The position numbers were made by a program, and so were the translations under genes. The notes beneath the pieces were generated by a model that searched no databases, was not told the origin of the DNA, and worked only from the letters and a program-made list of their open reading frames with translations. Shown piece after piece: positions 18,420-26,405 of a DNA stretch of 64,000 bases; within the stretch, counting starts at the first letter, position 1, and each line of letters starts with the position of its first letter. Origin of the DNA: Streptosporangiales bacterium (GTDB taxonomy: Bacteria > Actinomycetota > Actinomycetes > Streptosporangiales > WHST01); NCBI GenBank assembly GCA_009379955.1, contig WHST01000002.1, forward strand, positions 61,516 to 125,515, written 5' to 3'.

Positions 18420-19231
18420 ACGAAGAGATGGTCCTGAAGACGTTGCAGCTCACTCACCTGGAGAAGCTCTACGGCTACCTGCCGGGGATGGTCGACGCGC
18501 TGCCGTCGATCTTCGGCCTGGACAAGGACAGGTACGCCGAGCTGACCGAGGGTTTCGCCGTGCACGCACGGCAGGCAGCGCAGGAGCTGCTCGACGACGA
18601 CGCGTTCGCGTCCGCCGTCGACGCACTGCCGTTCGCGCCGGGCCAGACCGTGCTCGCCGTCGGCGACAGCATGACCGACGACCTGCAGTCGTGGGCCGAG
18701 ATCCTGCGGCACGTCCTCGAGCTGCTGCGTCCCGACGACGGCGTCCGCATCGTCAACGGCGGCCTGTCCGCACACACGACCGCGATGGTGCTGCGGCGCT
18801 GGGTGCCGACCGTCGCGCAGCGGCCGGACTGGATCATCTGCTTCCTCGGCGGCAACGACGTCACGCGCGTCGGCCCGGAGCCGACCAAGTCGCAGGTGAG
18901 CACGGCGGAGACGGTGGCCAACCTGCGGGAGCTGCACCGCATCGCCGCGGCGCGCGCCGACGCCTCGTGGGTGTGGATCACGCCTGCGCCCGTGCACGAG
19001 GAGCGTGTCGCCGCGTTCCCGCCGTTCCGGATGGGCGAGTCGACGTGGCGCAACGACGACATCGTCGCGCTCACCGAGGCGATGCGGGACTTCCCCGAGC
19101 CCGTCGTCGACCTGACGACCGTCTTCGGCGTCCCCGCCGCCGACGACCTGCAGGGCCCGGACGGTGTGCACGCCTCGCTCGCCGGCCAGCAGGCCGTCAC
19201 CCGCGCGCTCGTCACCCGCCTCGTCTCGTAG
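18416..19231 (+). CDS. SGNH/GDSL-family hydrolase
   Basis: A 271-residue protein with the four SGNH blocks in order: GDS in VLAVGDSMTDD (nucleophile Ser), Gly in NGGLSAHTT, Asn in FLGGNDVT, and the Asp/His pair in GPDGVHAS. The roughly 80-residue N-terminal helical extension before the GDS block is longer than in minimal family members. There is no signal peptide, so it is cytoplasmic. It may deacylate or deacetylate a sugar given the GH89-like neighbour; that is inference. ATG at 18416 overlaps the SDR stop. Confidence 0.88.
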   Translation: MNEEMVLKTLQLTHLEKLYGYLPGMVDALPSIFGLDKDRYAELTEGFAVHARQAAQELLDDDAFASAVDALPFAPGQTVLAVGDSMTDDLQSWAEILRHVLELLRPDDGVRIVNGGLSAHTTAMVLRRWVPTVAQRPDWIICFLGGNDVTRVGPEPTKSQVSTAETVANLRELHRIAAARADASWVWITPAPVHEERVAAFPPFRMGESTWRNDDIVALTEAMRDFPEPVVDLTTVFGVPAADDLQGPDGVHASLAGQQAVTRALVTRLVS

Positions 19232-19268
19232 GTTCTGTCGCGACGACGACGGGCGGCGGGAGGGGCAC

Positions 19269-21409
19269 ATGGGTGAGGTCGGCGTACCGGGGCTGCTGCG
19301 CCGGGTGCTCGGGGACCGGGCCGACCAGGTCGTGCTCCGTACGCTGCCCGCGATGGACGGCCGCGAGGCGTTCGAGGTCGACACCGACGCGGCGGGACGG
19401 GTCGTGCTCGCCGGCACCGGCCCGGTGGCGCAGGCGGCCGCCCTGCGCGCGTACCTGCGGGAGCGCTGCGCCACGCAAGTGACGACCGACGTCTCGCAGC
19501 CGGACCTGCCCGACCGGTTGCCCGGCGGTGAGCCCCTACGGCGCGAGGCCGCGTTCGCGCACCGATACCACTTCAACGTCGTGACCTATGCCTACACCGC
19601 CGTGTGGTGGACTGGCCGCGCTGGGAACGCGAGCTCGACCGGCTCGCCCTGCACGGGGTGAACCTGCCGTTCGTGCTCACCGGCCACGAGGCCGTGATCC
19701 AGCGCGCGTTCCGCGGCCTCGACCCGGGCCTGGACGACGCCGGCGTCCGTGCCTTCCTCGGCGGTCCGGCGTACCTCCCGTTCGTCACCATGGGCTGCCT
19801 CGCCGGGTGGGACGGGCCCGCGACGCAGGGCTGGGTCGACCGGCGCGCGGAGCTGGGCGCGCGGGTGATCGGCCGTGCGCGCGAGCTCGGCATGCGCCCG
19901 GTGCTCCCCGGCTTCGCCGGGCACGTACCGCAGCAGCTCGCCGGTCGTGCCTCGACCCAGGTCGTGGACTGGACCGGCTTCACCACCCACGCGCTCGACC
20001 CGACCGATCCTCTCTTCGCCGACCTGGGGGAGCGGTACGTCGCCGCGCAGCGTGAGCTGTTCGGCGGCACCGACCACCTCTACCTGGCCGACCCGTTCAT
20101 CGAGTCGGTGCCGCCGGCGCAGACGCTCGACGAGGTGGCCGCGACCGCGGCGGCCGTGTACGAGGGCATGCGCCGCGGCGACCCCGACGCGACCTGGGTG
20201 TTCCAGAGCTGGCCGTTCACGTACCAGGAGGACTACTGGAGCGCGGACCGGATCCGCGCGTTCCTCGGCGCCGTGCCCGACGACCGGACGATCATCCTCG
20301 ACCTGTGGTCGGAGCACCGGCCGGTGACGGCCGCGCTCGGCTCCGGCAAGCCGTGGCTGTGGTGCATGCTGCACAACTTCGGCGGCCGGCCGGGGATGTA
20401 CGGCAAGCTCGGGACGGTCGCGACGGCACCAGCGGCGTCGGGTGCGGTCGGCCTCGGCGCCACCATGGAGGACGACCGCGGCGACCCGGTGCTGTACGAG
20501 CTGCTCGCCGACGTCGCCTGGTCGGGCGCGGTCGACCTCGACTCCTGGCTCCCCGGCTGGGTCGACGCCCGTTACGGCCGGGTCGACGCGGAGACGGGTG
20601 ACGCGCTGCGCCGGGCGTGGGGGCTGCTGCGCGACACCGTGTACGCCGCCGACGCGCCTGGCCCGCCGGGCGCGGTGCTGCTGCGCAGGCCGGTGGCCGA
20701 CGGCGACCTCGTGCCGGCGCCGTTCCTGCTGTCCGAGGCGCCGCGGTGGCGGCAGGTGCCGGACGAGCTGTGGACCGCGTGGGAGCTGCTCGCCGGGGCG
20801 GCCACCGCGATCGCCAGCACCGGCCCCGACGCGGCCCGGACCGCGATAGGTCGCGACCTCGCCGACGTCGCGTACCTCGTCGTCGGCACGCTCGGCGACC
20901 ACGCGCAGGCCGAGGCGGCGTCGGCGTACCTCGCCGGCGACGAGGCCGCCTTCGCCGCGGCGGCACGCCGGTTCCTCACCGGCATCGAGGACCTCGAACG
21001 GCTGCTCGCCACCCGCCCCGAGTACCTGCTCGGCCGGTGGCTCGCCGACGCGGCCTCGTGGGGAGAGACCGGCGACGAGCGGCATGCGTACGAGGCCGAC
21101 GCGCGCCGCATCCTGACGCTCTGGGGTCCACCCGACGGGGCGCTCGTCGACTACGCGCGGCGCGGCTGGTCCGGCCTGCTCGGGACGTACTACCTCCCGC
21201 GCTGGCGCCGCTGGGTCGACGCGCTCGGCTCGGCGCTGCGGGCCGGCCGCCCGGTCGACCCGGTGGCGTTCGACGCCGACCTGCGCACGTTCGACGCCGC
21301 CTGGGTCGAGGACGGCCCCGCAGCTGGAACCCTGCCGACCGAGCCGTCCGGCGACACCGCCGCCGTCGCCTGCGACCTGTACGCCCGCTGGCACTCCCGG
21401 CCGACTTGA
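19269..21409 (+). pseudogene. Alpha-N-acetylglucosaminidase (GH89/NAGLU-like), frameshifted
   Basis: The first frame (ATG 19269, after GGGAGGGG) encodes the NAGLU N-terminal domain up to YHFNVVTYAYTAVWW. The alignment then continues in another frame as DWPRWERELDRLALHGVNLP through FQSWPFTYQEDYW, LDLWSEHRP and HNFGGRPGMYG to the C-terminus at 21409. The join needs one more G: positions 19605-19613 read TGGTGGACT where TGG TGG GAC TGG is expected, so a GGG run has lost a base. Joined, it would give about 713 residues, usual for bacterial family members, which release terminal alpha-GlcNAc. It could be a true pseudogene or a sequencing error, since both halves are otherwise well conserved. No signal peptide is evident. 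The stop lies in a repeat. Confidence 0.85.
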
Positions 21410-21532
21410 CATGGCACTACCGGCAGCTGAGCCACTTGACATGGCACTACCTGGTCGAATGCCACCTGCGTCCCGATTTGTCGCCGGTAGTGCCATGTCA
21501 AGTGAGCAACCTCCCCGGTAGTGCCATGTGAG
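21403..21532. repeat. Four copies of a 19-base repeat in inverted pairs (family C)
   Basis: CTTGACATGGCACTACC occurs at about 21404-21420 and 21434-21450. Its complement, CCGGTAGTGCCATGTCAAG or a close variant, occurs at 21483-21501 and 21514-21532. The two forward and two reverse copies can fold as nested hairpins about 130 bp long. The TGA stop of the GH89-like gene (21407-21409) lies inside the first copy. The remaining stretch to the comF ATG at 21607 shows no gene. A terminator or 3' end element is the simplest reading. Confidence 0.85.
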
Positions 21533-21606
21533 GTGGCAACGACCCACGGTCCACAAATCGACCGCCGGGTCTCGTGCCGCGGGTACCTGCGGCCGACGGT
21601 ACGGGT

Positions 21607-22302
21607 ATGGACGACGCGAAACCCCGGCTGCTCGCCGGTCTCCTCGACCTGGTGCTGCCGCTGTGGTGCGCGGGCTGCGGGCGGGTGCCCGGCCGGCTCT
21701 GCGCCGGCTGCACCTCCCGGCTCGCCGCCCCGGCGTACGCGGCGGAGCCGCGGCCGCCGCCGCCGGGGCTCCCGCCGGTGTGGGCCGCGGCGCCGTACGA
21801 CGGGCCGGTGCGCGCCGCGCTGCTCACCTACAAGGAGCGCGGCCGGCACGGGCTCGCCGGTCCGCTGGGCGCGGCGCTGGCACGTGCCCTGGCCGCGGCC
21901 GCGCCGTCCGATCACGCGGCGCCGGTGCTGGTCGTGCCCGTGCCCTCGACCCGGCAGCGACTGCGTGAGCGCGGGTACGACCCGCTCGCCGGGCTCGTCA
22001 CCCGGGCGCTCGGGCACGCGCGCGACGGGCCCGACCGGTGGCGGTACGCGCCGGTGCTCCGCCACGTGCGGCGGGTCGCCGACCAGTCGGGGCTCGACGC
22101 GCGGGCCAGGTCTGCCAACCTCGCGGGTGCGCTCGGGGTCGCGCGGGCCGACGTCGGCGCGGTCGCCGGGCGGTCCGCGGTCGTCGCCGACGACGTGCTC
22201 ACCACCGGCGCCACCCTGGCCGAAGCGGCACGCGCGCTGCGTGCGGCCGGCGCCGAGGTCGTCGGTGCCGCCGTCCTGGCCGCGACGCCCCGCCGGTTCT
22301 GA
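21607..22302 (+). CDS. ComF-family phosphoribosyltransferase-like protein
   Basis: A 231-residue protein with the N-terminal zinc-knuckle-like CAGCGRVPGRLCAGC, the mid-protein Y.GPVRAALLTYKERGRHGLA block and the PRTase PRPP loop VVADDVLTTGATLAEA. In Gram-negatives and Firmicutes ComF homologues take part in DNA uptake; the actinobacterial role is unproven. It keeps its ancestral place before hpf and secA, but is separated from lpqB by the inserted genes. No competence pilus genes are in the window. Confidence 0.9.
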   Translation: MDDAKPRLLAGLLDLVLPLWCAGCGRVPGRLCAGCTSRLAAPAYAAEPRPPPPGLPPVWAAAPYDGPVRAALLTYKERGRHGLAGPLGAALARALAAAAPSDHAAPVLVVPVPSTRQRLRERGYDPLAGLVTRALGHARDGPDRWRYAPVLRHVRRVADQSGLDARARSANLAGALGVARADVGAVAGRSAVVADDVLTTGATLAEAARALRAAGAEVVGAAVLAATPRRF

Positions 22303-22436
22303 GCCGCGCGGGCGGGTTCTGAGATGAGGGGAAGGTTCTCCGTACGCTCTACTGACAGACAGCTTCTCGTGGGCTAGCGTTCGGTCATTGGGCGTTTGAG
22401 GCCTACGGTGAGTAGTCGGCACCAGGAGGTGGTCGC

Positions 22437-23255
22437 GTGTCGGTGACCGCTCAGCGGCGAGAGCCGGAGTGCCGGGCCCGTAGTCGGTTGGCGCGCATGC
22501 GCGCGGCCACACAGCACGATGCCCCGCGGGCTACCAGCGGAAACGGCCGTTCCTCACGCCCACCGGTCGAGTCGAGCATGTCGCGAGGAGGGGGATCGTC
22601 CGTGCAGATCGTTGTCAAGGGACGTCACGTCAAGGTGCAGGACCGGTTTCGTCGGCATGTGACCGAGAAACTGACCAAGGTGGAGCGGCTCGTCGACGGC
22701 GCCGTCGCACTCGACGTGCTGGTCTCGAAGGAACGCAACCCGAGGCAGGCGAGCGTCTCGGACAGGGTCGAGATCACGGCGCGCTCCCCCGGGCTCGTCG
22801 TGCGGGCCGAGGCGCGGGCCGCCGACCAGTACTCCGCCTACGACAGCGCGTGGGCGAAGCTGGAGTCGCGCCTGCGCAAGCTGAAGGACAAGCGCAAGAT
22901 CCACCGCGGGTCGAGGTCTCCGGTGTCGGTGGCCACCGCGACGGCGCCGCTCGCCGACGGACTCGTCGAGCCCTCCGCCAACGGCACGTCACCCGGCGAC
23001 GAGCATGACTCCGAGGACCAATCGATCGTCCCCGTCGAGATGGAAGGCGACGGTCCGCTCGTCGTCAGGGAGAAGTCCCACCCCGCGGGCCCCATGTCGA
23101 TCGACCAGGCGCTGCTCGCCATGGAGCTGGTCGGCCACGACTTCTACCTCTTCCGCGACACCGCGACCGACAAGCCGAGCGTCGTCTACCGCCGGCGCGG
23201 CTACGATTACGGCGTCATCCGCCTCGAGGAGGAGCGGGCCACGCAGGAGGCGTAG
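22437..23255 (+). CDS. hpf: Ribosome hibernation-promoting factor, long form
   Basis: Has the S30AE/HPF N-terminal domain (VQIVVKGRHVKVQDRFRRHVTEKL, ALDVLVSKERNPRQ, LESRLRKLKDKRKIH) and the C-terminal dimerisation domain (KSHPAGPMSIDQALLAMELVGHDFYLFRDTATDKPSVVYRRRGYDYGVIRLE) that joins two 70S ribosomes into inactive 100S particles. Two starts are well supported: GTG 22437, preceded by AGGAGGT, gives 272 residues with a 55-residue basic extension; GTG 22602, preceded by GGAGGGGG, gives 217 residues, the usual family N-terminus. The longer is listed. No strong stress-type promoter could be identified in the 134 bp upstream. Confidence 0.9.
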   Translation: MSVTAQRREPECRARSRLARMRAATQHDAPRATSGNGRSSRPPVESSMSRGGGSSVQIVVKGRHVKVQDRFRRHVTEKLTKVERLVDGAVALDVLVSKERNPRQASVSDRVEITARSPGLVVRAEARAADQYSAYDSAWAKLESRLRKLKDKRKIHRGSRSPVSVATATAPLADGLVEPSANGTSPGDEHDSEDQSIVPVEMEGDGPLVVREKSHPAGPMSIDQALLAMELVGHDFYLFRDTATDKPSVVYRRRGYDYGVIRLEEERATQEA

Positions 23256-23292
23256 GCGACTCGGCGCGCCCCGGCAACTGGGAAGGCTGACC

Positions 23293-24018
23293 TTGCAGAC
23301 CCCGACGCAGGGCTCCTTGCCGACGCCCGCCGCCCCTGCGCCGGACGCGCAGACCGACCCGATCCGGGTGCTCATCGTCGACGACCACGCGCTGTTCCGG
23401 CGCGGCCTCGACCTCACCCTCCGCCAGGAGGGCGACATCGAGGTCGTCGGCGAGGCGTCCGACGGGCGCGAGGCGGTGCGGCAGGCCGTCGACCTGCTGC
23501 CCGACGTCATCCTGCTCGATGTCCGCATGCCGCGCGGACACGGCATCGACGCCTGCTCGGCCATCCACTCCGAGGTGCCGAGCGCGAAGCTCGTGATCCT
23601 GACGATCAGCGACGAGGAGGCCGACCTCTTCGAGGCGGTCAAGGCCGGGGCGTCCGGCTACCTGCTCAAGTCGATCCCCGTCGACGAGATCGCGTCGGCC
23701 GTCCGTGCGGTGCACGGCGGGCACTCGCTGATCCCGCCGTCGATGGCGTCGAAGCTGCTCACCGAGTTCGCGGCCATCGCGAAGCGGGCCGACGGTGCAC
23801 GCCAGCAGCTGCCCGCCCCCCGGCTCACCGACCGTGAGATGCAGGTGCTCGAGCTCGTGGCGCGGGGGATGAGCAACCGCGACATCGCCGCCGACCTCAC
23901 CATCTCCGAGAACACCGTGAAGAACCACGTGCGCAACATCCTCGACAAGCTGCAGCTCCACTCACGCATGGAGGCGGCGCTGTACGCGGTCCGCGCGAAG
24001 CTCTTCGACGCGCAATGA
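23293..24018 (+). CDS. NarL/FixJ-family response regulator
   Basis: A 241-residue regulator: a 22-residue proline-rich leader, a receiver domain with IVDDH and phospho-acceptor Asp76 in LLDVRMPRG, a conserved Lys in YLLKSIP, and a LuxR-type helix-turn-helix (LTDREMQVLELVARGMSNRDIAADLTISENTVKNHVRNILDKLQLHSRMEA). The TTG start has GGGAAGG six bases upstream. No histidine kinase is adjacent; its partner must lie elsewhere. It sits in the hpf-secA interval. Confidence 0.9.
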   Translation: MQTPTQGSLPTPAAPAPDAQTDPIRVLIVDDHALFRRGLDLTLRQEGDIEVVGEASDGREAVRQAVDLLPDVILLDVRMPRGHGIDACSAIHSEVPSAKLVILTISDEEADLFEAVKAGASGYLLKSIPVDEIASAVRAVHGGHSLIPPSMASKLLTEFAAIAKRADGARQQLPAPRLTDREMQVLELVARGMSNRDIAADLTISENTVKNHVRNILDKLQLHSRMEAALYAVRAKLFDAQ

Positions 24019-24037
24019 GCGCAGGCGCGTGGACCAA

Positions 24038-24062
24038 TGAGCGCAGGAGCTGACGAGCGAGC
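24038..24062 (+). repeat. 25-base repeat shared with the secA leader (copy 1)
   Basis: TGAGCGCAGGAGCTGACGAG plus the next five bases recurs exactly as the reverse complement at 31525-31549. A partial copy, ATGAGCGCAGG, lies at 24015-24025. It sits between the convergent response-regulator and DHA2 genes. Function unknown. Confidence 0.85.
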
Positions 24063-24068
24063 GCGGAT

Positions 24069-25628
24069 TCATGACACCGGCGCCGGCTCGTCGACGTCGG
24101 GTGAGACGTGCGCCGCGTCGTCGGTCCGGACGCGCCGCAGCCAGATCGCGGCCAGGACCGCTGCGACCGCGAGGCCGGCGGCGCTGACGACGGCGACGAC
24201 CTGCATGCCGCCGACGAACGCCTCGCGCGCGGCCCGGACGAGCGCGCCTGCCAGCGGCTCGGGCAGGGAGTCGGCGACGTGCACCGCGCCACCGAGCGTG
24301 TCCCGGGCGGCCGACGCGACGTTCGCCGGCAGGCCGGCGGGTGAGGTGCCGGAGAGTTCCGACCGGTAGACCGCGGCGCCGATGCTGCCGAGCACGGCGA
24401 TGCCCAGGGCGCCGCCCAGCTCGTTGCCGGTCTCGGAGAGCGCTGACGCGGCGCCGGCCCTGGTCGGCGGTGCCGTGGCGATGACCATGTCGGTGGCCAG
24501 GGTCGTCGCCATGCCGACGCCGGCGACCATGAGCGTCGCGCCGCCGAGCAGCAGGGCCACGTGCGACTCGACGTCGACGAGGGCGATCACGGCGAAGCCG
24601 AGGGCACAGACGGCGAGGCCGAGGCCGACGACCGTTCCCGGCCTGACCCTGCGCACCAGCATGGTCGCGACGGTGACGCCGACGAGCATGCCGGCGACCA
24701 CCGGCAGGTTGCACAGGGCGGCGGTGAACGGCCGCATCCCGTGGACGAGCTGGAGGTACTGCGTCGTGTACAGGCCGGAGCCCGCCACCGCGAGGATGGC
24801 GATCGTGCCGGTGACGATCGAGATGCTGAACGCCCGGTGCCGGAACAGTCGCACGTCGAGCGCCGGCTCGCTGAGTCGGCGCTGGCGGACGACGAACAGC
24901 GCGCCCACGGCGAGACCGGCGACCAGGGAGGCGCCGGCCCACGGGTCCGCGCCGTGCTCGGCGAACCGCTTGACCCCGTAGATCACCGCGAGCACCGCGG
25001 CGAGTGACATGCCCGCCCCCGCGAGGTCGAAGCGTCCCGGGCTCGGGTCGCGGGACTCCGGCAGCAGCATCCGGCCGAGCACGAGGAGCAGCAGCATGAC
25101 CGGGACGTTGACGAGGAACACCGAGCCCCACCAGAAGTACTCGAGCAGCAGTCCACCCGCGATCGGGCCGACCACGGCGCCCCCGGCGAACGCGGACGTC
25201 CATGCGCCGATCGCGGTGCGGCGCTGCCGCGGGTCGGGGAACATCGTGCGGATCAGCGACAGGGTCGAGGGCGCCAGCGTCGCGCCGGCGATGCCGAGCA
25301 GGGCCCGGGTCGCGATGAGCATCTCGGCGCTCGTCGCGTACGCCGCGATGACCGACGCCAGCCCGAACGCGACCGCGCCGGCGAGCAGCAGCCGGCGCCG
25401 TCCGATCCGGTCGCCGAGCGTGCCCATCGTGAGCAGCAGGCCGGCCAGGCAGAAGCCGTACACGTCGAGGATCCACAGCAGCTGACCGCTGCTCGGCCCG
25501 AGGTCCGCGCTCAGGAACGGCAGCGCCATGAACAGCACCGACAGGTCCATCGACACCAGCAGGGCGGGGAGGAGCAGGACGACCAGGCCGAGCCAGGCGC
25601 GCCGGCCGGCGCGGGTCGCGTTCGCCAT
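24069..25628 (-). CDS. DHA2-family MFS drug/proton antiporter
   Basis: A 519-residue transporter with about 14 hydrophobic segments. It has motif D1-like SMDLSVLFMALPFL in helix 1, motif A GDRIGRRRLLLAGA between helices 2 and 3, and motif C GPIAGGLLLEYFWW in helix 5, all typical of QacA/SmvA/LfrA-type exporters of cationic or lipophilic drugs. It is transcribed away from a TetR regulator across a 70-bp gap with a strong dyad at 25637-25665. TATAGT (complement of 25636-25641) is seven bases before the ATG, so the transcript is probably leaderless and repressed by the TetR protein. Confidence 0.93.
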   Translation of the reverse strand: MANATRAGRRAWLGLVVLLLPALLVSMDLSVLFMALPFLSADLGPSSGQLLWILDVYGFCLAGLLLTMGTLGDRIGRRRLLLAGAVAFGLASVIAAYATSAEMLIATRALLGIAGATLAPSTLSLIRTMFPDPRQRRTAIGAWTSAFAGGAVVGPIAGGLLLEYFWWGSVFLVNVPVMLLLLVLGRMLLPESRDPSPGRFDLAGAGMSLAAVLAVIYGVKRFAEHGADPWAGASLVAGLAVGALFVVRQRRLSEPALDVRLFRHRAFSISIVTGTIAILAVAGSGLYTTQYLQLVHGMRPFTAALCNLPVVAGMLVGVTVATMLVRRVRPGTVVGLGLAVCALGFAVIALVDVESHVALLLGGATLMVAGVGMATTLATDMVIATAPPTRAGAASALSETGNELGGALGIAVLGSIGAAVYRSELSGTSPAGLPANVASAARDTLGGAVHVADSLPEPLAGALVRAAREAFVGGMQVVAVVSAAGLAVAAVLAAIWLRRVRTDDAAHVSPDVDEPAPVS

Positions 25629-25636
25629 GAGGGCGA

Positions 25637-25665
25637 CTATACAAATGTCTATGACTTATGTATAG
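25637..25665. promoter_or_regulatory. TetR-type operator between exporter and regulator
   Basis: A 29-base interrupted palindrome, CTATACA-n-A-n-GTC-nnn-GAC-n-T-n-TGTATAG, with 11 of 14 base pairs matching, in an AT-rich pocket of a GC-rich genome. Its left arm covers the -10 box of the exporter gene. A further half-site-like TTGTCTAG follows at 25671-25678, toward the regulator's own TACGAT box (25687-25692). It is the natural binding site for the TetR protein at 25699. Confidence 0.85.
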
Positions 25666-25698
25666 GACGCTTGTCTAGAAAGTCGCTACGATCGGCGC

Positions 25699-26286
25699 AT
25701 GGGACACCGAGAGGACCTGCTGGTCGGCGCCCTGCGCTGCCTCACCGAGCGCGGCTACGCCCGCACGACCGCACGCGACATCGTCGCGGCGTCCGGCACC
25801 AACCTCGCGTCGATCGGCTACCACTTCGGCTCGAAGGACGCCCTGCTGTACGAGGCCCTGATGGCGATCTTCGACCAGTGGGGCGACCAGATCGACGTGG
25901 CCACGGCGGACGACGACGCGAGCCCGCTCGAGCGGTTCGGGTCGATGTTCGGCAGCATCGTGGCGTCGTTCGCGAACGGTCACGAGATGCTCGTCGCGAG
26001 CATCGAGGTGATGGCGCAGGCCGAGCGGGTGCCCCAGATCCGCGAGCACTTCCGCGACGACTACGAGCAGGCACGCGAGGAGCTGGCCGCCTCCGTGCTG
26101 GCCGACGCCGAGCCCGTGGACGACGAGTCCGCGCGTGCCGTCGGGTCGTTCGTGCTCGCCCTGCTGAACGGCCTCGCCCTGCAGTGGATGATCGACCCCG
26201 AGCGTGCGCCGTCGGGCGCCGACATGGTGACCGCGCTCCGCGTGCTCGCCGGTCGCGAGGCGAGCGCGGCCGGGGACGGGTCGTAA
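25699..26286 (+). CDS. TetR/AcrR-family transcriptional regulator
   Basis: A 195-residue regulator with an N-terminal helix-turn-helix (LVGALRCLTERGYARTTARDIVAASGTNLASIGYHFGSKDALLYEALMAIF) and a helical ligand domain. It is divergent from a DHA2 exporter and almost certainly represses it and itself through the dyad at 25637-25665, with release by the exported drug; the inducer is unknown. TACGAT at 25687-25692 precedes the ATG by seven bases, again a leaderless layout. Confidence 0.93.
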   Translation: MGHREDLLVGALRCLTERGYARTTARDIVAASGTNLASIGYHFGSKDALLYEALMAIFDQWGDQIDVATADDDASPLERFGSMFGSIVASFANGHEMLVASIEVMAQAERVPQIREHFRDDYEQAREELAASVLADAEPVDDESARAVGSFVLALLNGLALQWMIDPERAPSGADMVTALRVLAGREASAAGDGS

Positions 26287-26405
26287 CATCGCAGCATGAC
26301 CGTGTTTCCCGCCGCCCTCCTCCGCTCCGCTCCTCGCTCACGCCCGCCGGGTGTCGCGCGTCCGGGTCGCGTTCTCGCTGCGATGCTCACTCCGGAGGTC
26401 GCCTC

